Part shown: positions 1 to 6,761 of the stretch, piece by piece | How positions within the stretch are numbered: the stretch's first letter is position 1 | Layout: each line of letters begins with the position of its first letter | From: DASPPK01 sp964399235 | Lineage (GTDB): Archaea > Thermoproteota > Bathyarchaeia > Bathyarchaeales > Bathycorpusculaceae | Direction: 5' to 3' | Assembly (NCBI GenBank): GCA_964399235.1 | Contig: CAYNQC010000015.1 | Coordinates: forward strand, 1 to 20,280 | DNA length: 20,280 nucleotides | The notes under the pieces: model-generated | Told to the model about the DNA's origin: nothing | Databases searched by the model: none | What the model saw: the letters and a program-made list of their open reading frames with translations, nothing else | Position numbers and translations under genes: made by a program

Positions 1-538
1 TGGGTCTTATCTTTGTGTCTGTTTGAGTCAGCACAACTACGAAGTCTGCCACCGTAGCGTTTGTTATGAAGGTCTTTTGCCCGTTTATCCACCATTCGTT
101 TCCGTATTTTGTTGCTGTGGTTTCCATGCGGTTTATGTCGCTTCCGCTGACGTTTGGTTCGGTGAAAGCCGCTGCGGACATGAAGTCGCCCCTGCATATT
201 GGTGGTAGATATTTCTCCTTCTGTTCTTTGGAGCCGTGGGTCATTATGAATTCGCTGCCGAAGTTACCACTTGAAATGGCAACGCCGAGTGATGAATCGC
301 CTCTGCACATTTCTTCAATTGCCAAGCATACTTCTAGCAGTCCCATGCCTTGTCCTCCGTATTCTTCTGGGAACATCATGCTTGTGAAGCCGAGTTTAGC
401 TGCTTTCTTGTACAATTCCATTGGGTACTCTTCTTTCTTATCCAGCTCCAACGCTAGCTCAGGCTTGAACTCTTTTTGGCAAAATTCTCGCACTGCGTTT
501 TTTATGTGAAGTTGTTCTTCACTAAAGTCGAACTTCAT
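1..538 (-). CDS. Acyl-CoA dehydrogenase 2, N-terminal part (cut by window edge)
   Basis: A flavin-dependent acyl-CoA dehydrogenase, which oxidises an acyl-CoA to the trans-2-enoyl-CoA and passes electrons to ETF. About 179 codons are visible; the flavin-binding C-terminal half and the catalytic glutamate lie outside the window. The visible part carries the family pattern EEYGGQGMG, FTEP...GSD and WWINGQKTFITNA, and runs parallel to the neighbouring paralogue at 1828-2982. The substrate-pocket motif reads EPNVSGSD, one residue longer than the usual EPxxGSD form, so the reading frame was checked by hand and is intact. The ATG overlaps the TGA of the upstream hydroxyacyl-CoA dehydrogenase in an ATGA junction, which indicates translational coupling. 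Chain-length specificity cannot be told from the sequence. Confidence 0.93.
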   Translation of the reverse strand, partial: MKFDFSEEQLHIKNAVREFCQKEFKPELALELDKKEEYPMELYKKAAKLGFTSMMFPEEYGGQGMGLLEVCLAIEEMCRGDSSLGVAISSGNFGSEFIMTHGSKEQKEKYLPPICRGDFMSAAAFTEPNVSGSDINRMETTATKYGNEWWINGQKTFITNATVADFVVVLTQTDTKIRP

Positions 539-1725
539 TTGTAGAACCCCTTTCCAACTTTCTTACCCGTCCAGCCCTTGCTTACATATTCCTCCAAAAG
601 TGGACAGGGCTTGTACATTTCCATGTTATACTTGGCGTGTAGCTCTTTAAGCTTGTTGACGACAACGTCCAAGCCGAGGCGATCTGCATATGCGCAAGGA
701 CCTGATGGCCAGAACGTGCCCAGTTTCATTCCTGAATCGATGTCTTCTGGGTCTGCTGCTCCGTCATGCATGATCCAGGCAGCCTCGTTTGCCGCAACTA
801 CCCATGATCTGTCAACGTCATATTCATCGGCCAAGTTGAATGGTATTCTAGGTCTTCCTTTGGTCCAGTCATAGAATCCTGTGCCTGTTTTCTGTCCGAA
901 ATTGTGTGCTTTGATTAGGGGACCGATTACTTCTTCGCACGGTTTGAGGCGTTCGCCATAAGCCTCGTAGAGTATTCTGCCAACTTCGTAGGCAATGTCC
1001 AGGCCGACAAAGTCGGCCAGTTCGAACCAGCCCATTGGGAAGCCTCCTGTGTATTTGACCGAGGAGTCTATTCCTTCTTTGGTTGCTTCTCCTCGTTGGA
1101 AAGCCCAGAATGCTTCGTTGAATACTATTCCAAGTACGCGGTTCACTATGAAGCCGCGCACGTCTTTTCTAACGACTATGGGCGTTTTTCCCAGTTTCTT
1201 AGCCAATTCGACCAAGATGTTTATGGTTTCTTGGCTCGTGTTATCGCTCTTTATTACTTCTACAAGCGTCATCATTATCGGCGGGTTGAAGAAGTGCATT
1301 CCTGCGACTTTATCGGGGCGTTTGGTCGCATTGCCCATGTCGGTTATGCTTAACGTAGAAGTGTTGGAAGCAAGTATCGCATGTGGGGGTGCCACGGAAT
1401 CTAAGGTTGAGAATACTTTTCGCTTGAGATCCATGTTTTCAGGAACTGCTTCAATTGCCAAGTCTGTGTCTTTGGCGGCTTCTTCATAGCTTGTGGTTGT
1501 TCTGATTCGTGCCAGCGCTGCGTCAGCGTCTTCTTTTCTGATTCTTTTCTTTTCGACAAACTTTTCCATGCTCCATTTGATCTTGTCTTTGGCTTTCTGG
1601 AGAAGTTCGTCATTTATGTCGATCATCGTGACCTCATAGCCTGTCATTGCAAGCATTTCAGCGATGCCGTGGCCCATTGATCCTGAGCCTACTATTACCA
1701 CTTTTTTCAATTTCTCAAGTGTCAA
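535..1725 (-). CDS. 3-hydroxyacyl-CoA dehydrogenase
   Basis: NAD-dependent oxidation of (S)-3-hydroxyacyl-CoA to 3-ketoacyl-CoA, the third step of beta-oxidation. The 396 residues begin with a Rossmann motif, GSGSMGHGIA (residues 13-22). The family pieces SNTSTL (120-125), MHFFNP (143-148, with catalytic His144) and Glu156 follow. Two C-terminal 3HCDH helical domains are present (about 187-290 and 310-396), so it is longer than the roughly 280-residue bacterial Hbd type. It lacks the enoyl-CoA hydratase domain that many archaeal homologues carry fused at the C-terminus. The start is TTG: a GGAGG site sits seven bases before it, and the nearby ATG runs into a stop after five codons. The gene lies about 100 bases after acyl-CoA dehydrogenase 1 and overlaps acyl-CoA dehydrogenase 2 by four bases. 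Confidence 0.95.
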   Translation of the reverse strand: MTLEKLKKVVIVGSGSMGHGIAEMLAMTGYEVTMIDINDELLQKAKDKIKWSMEKFVEKKRIRKEDADAALARIRTTTSYEEAAKDTDLAIEAVPENMDLKRKVFSTLDSVAPPHAILASNTSTLSITDMGNATKRPDKVAGMHFFNPPIMMTLVEVIKSDNTSQETINILVELAKKLGKTPIVVRKDVRGFIVNRVLGIVFNEAFWAFQRGEATKEGIDSSVKYTGGFPMGWFELADFVGLDIAYEVGRILYEAYGERLKPCEEVIGPLIKAHNFGQKTGTGFYDWTKGRPRIPFNLADEYDVDRSWVVAANEAAWIMHDGAADPEDIDSGMKLGTFWPSGPCAYADRLGLDVVVNKLKELHAKYNMEMYKPCPLLEEYVSKGWTGKKVGKGFYK

Positions 1726-1827
1726 AACCTTACCTCCATACTTGTAATCAAAGCATGAAACGCAAATAAGACTTTTGAAGGGCCATTGGACTCTGTCAAA
1801 AATAGAGAAGGAACAAAGGATGACTGT

Positions 1828-2982
1828 TTACTGTTGTTTCATCAGATAGTTGGCTATCGTGAGCTTTTGGATTTCGCTTGTTCCCTCGTAGAGTTCTGTT
1901 ATCTTTGCGCACCGGTGATAGCGTTCGACATGGTAGTCTGCTAGGTAACCATAGCCGCCGAAAATTTGGATAGCGTCGTCTGTGACTTCCATTGCGACTC
2001 TGCCTGCGTATGCCTTGGCCATTGACGTTGCAACCGCGTTTGGTTTCTCTTTGTCGTAAAGCCAGGCTGCCTTGTACATCATCAAACGAGCGGATTCGAT
2101 CTTCCATGCCATTTCTGCGAGTTTGAAGCCTACGCCTTGGAAGTTTATTATTGTTTGACCGAACTGTTTTCTTGTTTTCGCATATGCTAACGCCCTGTCA
2201 AACGCGCCTTGCGCCATGCCTACTGCTTGAGCTGCCACAGTGATTCTTGTTCCGTCGAACAGTTCGAGAGTGTAGTAGAAGCCTTTGCCTACTTCGCCTA
2301 CGAGGTTGGTTTCTGGTACTTTTAGGTCTGCCATCGATACCGAGCCGGTGACGCATGGTCTAATGCCCATTTTGCCATGAAGTTTGGTCGTTTCTAATCC
2401 ACGCATTCCTTTTTCTGCTATGAATATGCTTTGTCCTCTGTGCGTTGGCTGAGCGTTCGGGTCCGATTGGCACAGCAGAATGAAGGTGTCAGCTATGGTG
2501 GCGTTTGTGATGAATTCTTTTGCGCCGTTTATCACCCATTCGTTTCCACATTTGATGGCTGTTGAGTCCATTCGTGTGATGTCGCTGCCATGCTCCGGTT
2601 CGGTGAATGCTGCTGCAGCCAGTTGGTCGCCTCTCGCCAAGGGCGGGATGTACTTCTTCTTCTGTTCTTCGTTGCCGTGTTTCAAGAGCACGTCAGGTAT
2701 CATGAGGGCGCCAAGCGAGATCGCTACGCCGAGCCCTGGTTCCGCACGGCATAATTCCTCTACAACCAGAGAGTCTTCAAGAACACCGTAGCCTTGTCCG
2801 TCGTATTCTTGCGGTATTCGCATGCTCGTGAAACCAAGCTGTGCGGCCTTCTTGTAAAGAGTCATAGGAAAATCTTCTTTTTCGTCATACTCCAGCGCGA
2901 GCTCGGGCGTGAATTCTTTTGCGCAAAATTCACGGATGGCTTTCACTATTTCTTTCTGCTCGTCGTTCAGTTTGAACTCCAT
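1828..2982 (-). CDS. Acyl-CoA dehydrogenase 1
   Basis: A complete 384-residue acyl-CoA dehydrogenase, typical length for the short/branched-chain family. Visible motifs are FTEPEHGSD (126-134, substrate and flavin site), the flavin-contact RKQFG (271-275), IFGGYGY (340-346) and LYEGTSE (364-370). Glu366 of the last motif matches the catalytic base of butyryl- and medium-chain enzymes. The gene begins 18 bases after the etfA stop with a GGAG ahead of its ATG, so it is almost certainly co-transcribed with etfBA, whose product is the expected electron acceptor. Chain length and direction (oxidation versus ETF-linked enoyl-CoA reduction) cannot be decided from sequence alone. Confidence 0.96.
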   Translation of the reverse strand: MEFKLNDEQKEIVKAIREFCAKEFTPELALEYDEKEDFPMTLYKKAAQLGFTSMRIPQEYDGQGYGVLEDSLVVEELCRAEPGLGVAISLGALMIPDVLLKHGNEEQKKKYIPPLARGDQLAAAAFTEPEHGSDITRMDSTAIKCGNEWVINGAKEFITNATIADTFILLCQSDPNAQPTHRGQSIFIAEKGMRGLETTKLHGKMGIRPCVTGSVSMADLKVPETNLVGEVGKGFYYTLELFDGTRITVAAQAVGMAQGAFDRALAYAKTRKQFGQTIINFQGVGFKLAEMAWKIESARLMMYKAAWLYDKEKPNAVATSMAKAYAGRVAMEVTDDAIQIFGGYGYLADYHVERYHRCAKITELYEGTSEIQKLTIANYLMKQQ

Positions 2983-3000
2983 GTTTCACATTACTCCTTT

Positions 3001-3993
3001 TTAGGCACCTTTTTTGGCTTGGATCTCCGATACTTTGGATTTGAGCGCCGGCACCACTTTGAAGAGGTCGTCGACGACTCCATAGTCGGAGAAGCTGAAT
3101 ATGGGTGCCTTGGGATCTTTGTTTATAGCTATTATAAGGTCGGCGCTCTTCATTCCCAATATATGCTGGAAGGCGCCGCTGATGCCTACGGCGATGTAAA
3201 GTTTAGGTTTCACGGTTTTTCCCGATGTTCCAACCTGCCGATCTGTTGGAAGCCAGCCCTTGTCCACTATCGGGCGTGAGCACGAGAGAACCGCGCCCAT
3301 TGTTTTGGCGAGGTCCTCCACCATCGGGATGTTGGCAACGTCCTTGATTCCTCTTCCTATGCCCACTAGTTTTTCCGCCGCTGTGATATCCACTCCGCCG
3401 GGTGGGGGTAGGACGTATTGTATGAACCGTTTTTCCTGTATTTCTTCGGTGAGGGGTGACGGGATCTCCATGATTTGCCCGTTTTCAGGCGGTTGCGGTT
3501 TTTGCGGCGCGAAGGTGGCTTGGCGAACCGTTGCGATGTGGGTTTCTGCTTTCTTAACGTTGGTCTTCACGTTCACTTTGCCGCCGTACATCTGTTTTGT
3601 CACTGTGAGGGCGCCGTTTTCAAATGCTAGGTCTATGCAGTCTGTGGCGAGCGGTAGGTTCATTGCTGCGGCCAGTCTGGGCGCCAAATCTACTCCGTAT
3701 GAGGTATGCCCCATCAGTAGAAGAGAGGGTTTGTGTTCAGTGATAAGTGATGAGAGTATTCTTCTGTAGGCTTCGGAATTGAAGTTTTCAAGCTTGGCAT
3801 CTTCAACCAGCAAGACTTGTTTCGCGTATTCTGCGAGATTTTTGGCGTGTTCCTTGACGTTCTTGCCCAACATAACTGCGATGAGCTCTGCTCCTGTTTT
3901 CTCCGCGAGTTCCCGTCCCTTGGTGAGCATTTCAAACGTTACGTCTCTTACTTGTCCTTGCCTGTGTTCGGCTAACACGAAGATTTTGGCCAT
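3001..3993 (-). CDS. etfA: Electron transfer flavoprotein, alpha subunit
   Basis: Large subunit of the soluble FAD heterodimer that accepts electrons from acyl-CoA dehydrogenases. The 330 residues show an N-terminal Rossmann-like domain (about 1-160) and the conserved C-terminal FAD domain (about 205-325). The FAD domain contains SRPIVDKGWLP, RQVGTSGKTVKP, AVGISGAFQH and a closing AINKDPKAPIF segment, which together are diagnostic of EtfA. It has no added ferredoxin domain. The ATG lies one base after the etfB stop, and acyl-CoA dehydrogenase 1 follows 18 bases after its own stop. Whether this pair is a simple or an electron-bifurcating ETF cannot be settled by eye; a nearby bifurcating system makes the question relevant. 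Confidence 0.97.
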   Translation of the reverse strand: MAKIFVLAEHRQGQVRDVTFEMLTKGRELAEKTGAELIAVMLGKNVKEHAKNLAEYAKQVLLVEDAKLENFNSEAYRRILSSLITEHKPSLLLMGHTSYGVDLAPRLAAAMNLPLATDCIDLAFENGALTVTKQMYGGKVNVKTNVKKAETHIATVRQATFAPQKPQPPENGQIMEIPSPLTEEIQEKRFIQYVLPPPGGVDITAAEKLVGIGRGIKDVANIPMVEDLAKTMGAVLSCSRPIVDKGWLPTDRQVGTSGKTVKPKLYIAVGISGAFQHILGMKSADLIIAINKDPKAPIFSFSDYGVVDDLFKVVPALKSKVSEIQAKKGA

Positions 3994-3994
3994 T

Positions 3995-4783
3995 TTAGAT
4001 CAACCCCTTGGCCTTGAGGATTTCGGCAATCCTGGTTGCCATTTCCTCTGGGCTTCCTTTCAAAAATTCGGCTTGCTTTTCAACGGGTGGAACGTACATT
4101 TCTTCTATCGATATCCATGAGCCCGATGGGCCGACATCGTTTTCGTTTAAGCCGGTGTCTGCCAGGGTCATTACTTTGATTTCTTTCTGCATGGCTTTGC
4201 GGATTCCCATTATTGAAACGTATCTGGGTTCGTTTATTCCAGTTTGAACTGAGAAAACTGCGGGCAGTTTGACTTCAACCTGTTCTTCGAGGCCGCCTTC
4301 AAGTTCACGGTTGACCTTGGCCGCGCCTGCGCCGAGCTCGATTTTCTTCACCATTGTTACGTGTGGAATTTTGAGCAGCTCTGCCAGTATGGGACCGACC
4401 ATGCCGCTTCCGTCGTCTCCTGCCTGTGCACCTGTGAGGATTAAATCGTAATGAAGGTTCTTTATGGCGCTGTGCAGCAGCTTTGCTGTTGCGTAGCCAT
4501 CTGACCCGTTGAATCTCTGGTCTGTCATTCTTATTGCTTTGTCAGCGCCTCGTGCCATGCATTTTCTTAGTGTGCTGTCAGAATCTTCAGCGCCTATGGT
4601 TATGGCCGTGACTGTGCCGCCTTGTTTTTCCTTGATTCTCACTGCTTCCTCAAGTGCGTAGTCGTCCCATTCGTTTATGTCGTATACCAAGCCGGTTTTC
4701 TCTACGTTCTTTCCTGTTGCGTCGATTTTCAGTTCAGCTTCGGCTGTTTCGGGAACGTGTTTAGCACAAATGATTATGTCCAA
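3995..4783 (-). CDS. etfB: Electron transfer flavoprotein, beta subunit
   Basis: Small ETF subunit, 262 residues. It begins with the typical KHVP strand (residues 8-11) and has the nucleotide-binding stretch TGAQAGDDGSGMVGP. The conserved recognition loop (NRELEGGLEEQVEVKLPAV) and GINEPRY follow. It pairs with EtfA encoded one base downstream. The start codon is TTG; a strong GGAGAGGAG lies six bases before it and no better in-frame start exists. A TATA-like element is about 50 bases upstream, so this is the first gene of the acyl-CoA oxidation operon. Confidence 0.96.
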   Translation of the reverse strand: MDIIICAKHVPETAEAELKIDATGKNVEKTGLVYDINEWDDYALEEAVRIKEKQGGTVTAITIGAEDSDSTLRKCMARGADKAIRMTDQRFNGSDGYATAKLLHSAIKNLHYDLILTGAQAGDDGSGMVGPILAELLKIPHVTMVKKIELGAGAAKVNRELEGGLEEQVEVKLPAVFSVQTGINEPRYVSIMGIRKAMQKEIKVMTLADTGLNENDVGPSGSWISIEEMYVPPVEKQAEFLKGSPEEMATRIAEILKAKGLI

Positions 4784-4828
4784 GCAATGCTCCTCTCCTA
4801 AATTGGTTGATTTTGTTTGGCGTTCATT

Positions 4829-4842
4829 TTGATATAGCTTTT
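4829..4842 (-). promoter_or_regulatory. Probable TATA promoter of the etf/acyl-CoA oxidation operon
   Basis: On the minus strand the sequence reads AAGCTATATC about 50 bases before the etfB start. With archaeal spacing of about 25 bases this places the transcript start near 4809, giving a short leader that still contains the etfB ribosome binding site. Assigned by position and composition only. Confidence 0.5.
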
Positions 4843-4939
4843 GCCTGAAAAGCCGGAGTTTTACATGCTTCTTGCTCGTGAACCGTGAGACTTGCTTTAT
4901 GGAAAAATAAGCGAAATCTTGGTGTTGAGAAATCGGTGT

Positions 4940-5536
4940 CTACCCGGTTCTCTTGGCCCCGCAGTTTGGACAGACGACGTCGGTTTGCGGCATCAGCGTT
5001 CCACAGTACTTGCATGGAATCATGACGACTTCGCGGATGATTTCTTTTTCCTTGATTACCGGCGTTGCGCTCGGAGGTAGAACTTGAATTTCGATCGTGG
5101 TGCTTGTGATGTCTGGTCTGCCTTCGATCGCTATGACGCCTTTTAAGGTCCAAGCGACGTTCTGTTCCACGCTGTGAAAAGTGGGTCTTCCTCCGGCGGG
5201 TATGTTTATGCTCAGCGGATAGTTTTGCGAAAACCCTGGTGTCAGATGTAGCAGACCGCTGAGTTGGGGTTTTACCGACCATAAGGTTGCGGATTCCTGA
5301 ACCTCTCTCGGAACGCTTTGTTTTAACGCGGCGTCGTATTGGAGTGTGATTCTCTTCTTTGTTTCTACGCATTGGAATTCGCATCTGATCTCTTTGGCGT
5401 CAAATTCTTCGTTTGAGGTAATGTTGAGAGATCCTTCGATGTTTTCGCCTGAGGCAAAACTGTTTTTGTTCAACTGTAAAGAGACTGCTGCATTTGGTGC
5501 AGCAAACCTGTCTTTGAATTTCTTGAAAAATGACAT
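4940..5536 (-). CDS. Arrestin-like (SpoOM-type) protein with C-terminal zinc ribbon
   Basis: 198 residues. The N-terminal part (about 1-160) opens with MSFFKKF and has the pattern of alternating beta-strands seen in arrestin-fold/SpoOM proteins, including an Asn-Ile-Glu-Gly-Ser-Leu stretch comparable to their ExVxGxVxI strand. The last 25 residues form a CxxC-x10-CxxC zinc ribbon (Cys175, 178, 189, 192). No signal peptide or membrane segment is visible, so it should be cytoplasmic. SpoOM relatives are poorly understood regulators or scaffolds; the zinc ribbon suggests a protein or nucleic-acid contact, but no function can be assigned. The ATG has AAAGGTGG just upstream. It ends about 157 bases before etfB on the same strand, with a separate promoter for etfB between them. 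Confidence 0.65.
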   Translation of the reverse strand: MSFFKKFKDRFAAPNAAVSLQLNKNSFASGENIEGSLNITSNEEFDAKEIRCEFQCVETKKRITLQYDAALKQSVPREVQESATLWSVKPQLSGLLHLTPGFSQNYPLSINIPAGGRPTFHSVEQNVAWTLKGVIAIEGRPDITSTTIEIQVLPPSATPVIKEKEIIREVVMIPCKYCGTLMPQTDVVCPNCGAKRTG

Positions 5537-5640
5537 GAGACCACCTTTGTTTTCAATAGTTTCTATTCTTTGTTACTTATGGGAACGCTGAAGTGTTTTA
5601 TGTCTTGTGGAACTAGAATATGTTTTGCCGAAATGAATGT

Positions 5641-6024
5641 TTAGGCTTCGCTCTCTTCTTCAATTGTGTTGTCGACTACGCGGATCCATCTGGTGGCAAT
5701 GATCTGGTCGAAGTCTTTGCTTTTTGGATCCAAGTCCGTGCCCACGAGATGCCAGTGATCGTTTATGGTTGCGAAGGTGGTGTCCATTATCACGAATTTC
5801 GGCGCGTAGCTGAAGACTTTTCGTCCAATGTCCGAGAGAAGATCTAGTGCGCGTTCTATAGCCTTGTAGGGCAATGTGTGTTCATGCGGTTTGTAGACTA
5901 CCATGATCCTTTCTCTGTGCCCTTTCAGGTCTTTTGTTCTCAGGACAAGGAACGACCTGTCATCGAGGTAGATTTTCTCTTTCTTCAGGTTCAGGCTGCA
6001 CAATGGACACGCCGTTTTTGCCAT
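5641..6024 (-). CDS. HIT-like small protein with N-terminal CxxC
   Basis: 127 residues. It starts with a CPLC pair (Cys6, Cys9) that could bind a metal. The core resembles the HIT fold: a strand ending in VVYKPHEHTL, a helix, and a DHWHLVGTDL segment near residues 89-98 that resembles the HIT histidine triad (HxHxHxx), although the third histidine is replaced by Gly. If the family call is right, nucleotide hydrolase chemistry may be altered or lost. GGGAGAGG precedes the ATG at close spacing, and a clear TATA element lies about 40 bases upstream, so it is an independently transcribed gene. The family call rests on motif recall rather than a search. Confidence 0.5.
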   Translation of the reverse strand: MAKTACPLCSLNLKKEKIYLDDRSFLVLRTKDLKGHRERIMVVYKPHEHTLPYKAIERALDLLSDIGRKVFSYAPKFVIMDTTFATINDHWHLVGTDLDPKSKDFDQIIATRWIRVVDNTIEEESEA

Positions 6025-6062
6025 GTTGACCTCTCCCGCCGAGTATTATTCTGACGCTTTCA

Positions 6063-6073
6063 GTATAAAAAAA
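6063..6073 (-). promoter_or_regulatory. TATA box of the HIT-like gene
   Basis: The minus strand reads TTTTTTTATAC about 40 bases before the ATG at 6024. The same TTTTTATACTG core occurs upstream of the aldolase gene near 19172, which supports it as a genuine promoter element of this organism. Confidence 0.65.
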
Positions 6074-6111
6074 CTTTCAAAAGGTCCGCGAATGACGAGG
6101 CTGTGGAGAAG

Positions 6112-6393
6112 CTACTTGTCAAAGAGACAATGCAGCAGCTCGAGGAGAGCGATGAAAACACCCACATAGTACAGGGAGAAGCCGAATAGGCCTGATGACT
6201 GCCAGATCGTGAAGCCGGCTAGTCCCGCGACAAAACAGAAAATGCTCAATGGCGCCAAAAACAGAATACTGAGGTTTTCCATCACTCGATGCTTTGGCGC
6301 TTTTTCGATGAAAAGCAAGAATCTAACGGTGTCATTTTCCAAAATGTGTTTTTTGGCGTTTTTGAGAAAAGAAATGGGCTTGCGGGTCTGCAT
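6112..6393 (-). CDS. Small two-helix membrane protein, unknown function
   Basis: 93 residues from the ATG, or 95 from a GTG two codons earlier at 6399. A charged N-terminal part (about 1-40) is followed by two hydrophobic stretches, about 41-63 and 69-91, ending in a short charged tail. This fits a small integral membrane protein with both ends on the same side. No family is recognised. It starts 13 bases after the stop of a 33-residue hydrophobic ORF on the same strand, so the two are probably co-transcribed. Confidence 0.55.
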   Translation of the reverse strand: MQTRKPISFLKNAKKHILENDTVRFLLFIEKAPKHRVMENLSILFLAPLSIFCFVAGLAGFTIWQSSGLFGFSLYYVGVFIALLELLHCLFDK

Positions 6394-6406
6394 GCTCACA
6401 CACCCG

Positions 6407-6508
6407 CTAGCACCAAGCTGGCGCTTCGCCCCAAAGCGTCTTCAAGAAGAAGCATGCTGCAAAAAACACGAAGGGCAAAGTTCTAACGGCTACTAGTTTC
6501 CAATTCAT
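6407..6508 (-). CDS. 33-residue single-helix membrane peptide
   Basis: A very short ORF with one hydrophobic segment (about residues 5-22: LVAVRTLPFVFFAACFFL) and a start with a strong ribosome binding site, GGAGGG seven bases before the ATG. A longer in-frame version starting at 6592 exists, but its extra N-terminal part does not look like protein and it would ignore this site. The 95-residue membrane protein follows within 15 bases. Function unknown; possibly a subunit or regulator of a small membrane complex. Confidence 0.45.
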   Translation of the reverse strand: MNWKLVAVRTLPFVFFAACFFLKTLWGEAPAWC

Positions 6509-6525
6509 GCTGGGTCCCTCCTTTT

Positions 6526-6624
6526 TTAACGGCAAAAAGGGCGCCCGCCTTTTTTCGCCGCGAGTCCAAAGGTATGTGAACAAATTGGACAAAACGGTTT
6601 GTGCGTAACACCTGAGACAGACAA
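6526..6624 (-). CDS. Possible 32-residue zinc-binding mini-protein
   Basis: A short minus-strand frame opened by a TTG and closed by a TAA that lies directly before the ribosome binding site of the membrane peptide. It contains CPICSHTF, then GGRPFC two residues before the stop, so three cysteines and one histidine are spaced like half of a zinc ribbon. No ribosome binding site is visible before the TTG. It may be a real tiny gene in a three-gene unit, a remnant of a larger zinc-ribbon protein, or chance. Confidence 0.22.
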   Translation of the reverse strand: MSVSGVTHKPFCPICSHTFGLAAKKGGRPFCR

Positions 6625-6761
6625 TCTAGGCGAAATTCAGTCTTTCGGCTCGTTTGGATTACTGTCATCCGATTTTGGCTCTTCTGGTGGCGCGCGCTGG
6701 ATTCTCAATCTTGGTTACACCGCGTGCAGAATAGGAAAAGAGGTCGAAGTGAGCTGGACGC

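Noticed and set aside
995..1489. Long plus-strand frame of 164 codons over the hydroxyacyl-CoA dehydrogenase
   Set aside because: It is the antisense shadow of a well-supported gene, has no ribosome binding site and no family resemblance. The same holds for the other long opposite-strand frames in the etf, hdrA, nfn and radical SAM genes.
6532..6556. AAAAAGG/CCTTTTT inverted repeat as a terminator
   Set aside because: It lies inside the possible mini-ORF and before, not after, the next gene of the unit; the stem has a central mismatch.
6625..6761. Search for a tRNA or box C/D RNA in the spacer after hdrA
   Set aside because: No cloverleaf, and no paired RUGAUGA and CUGA boxes were found.
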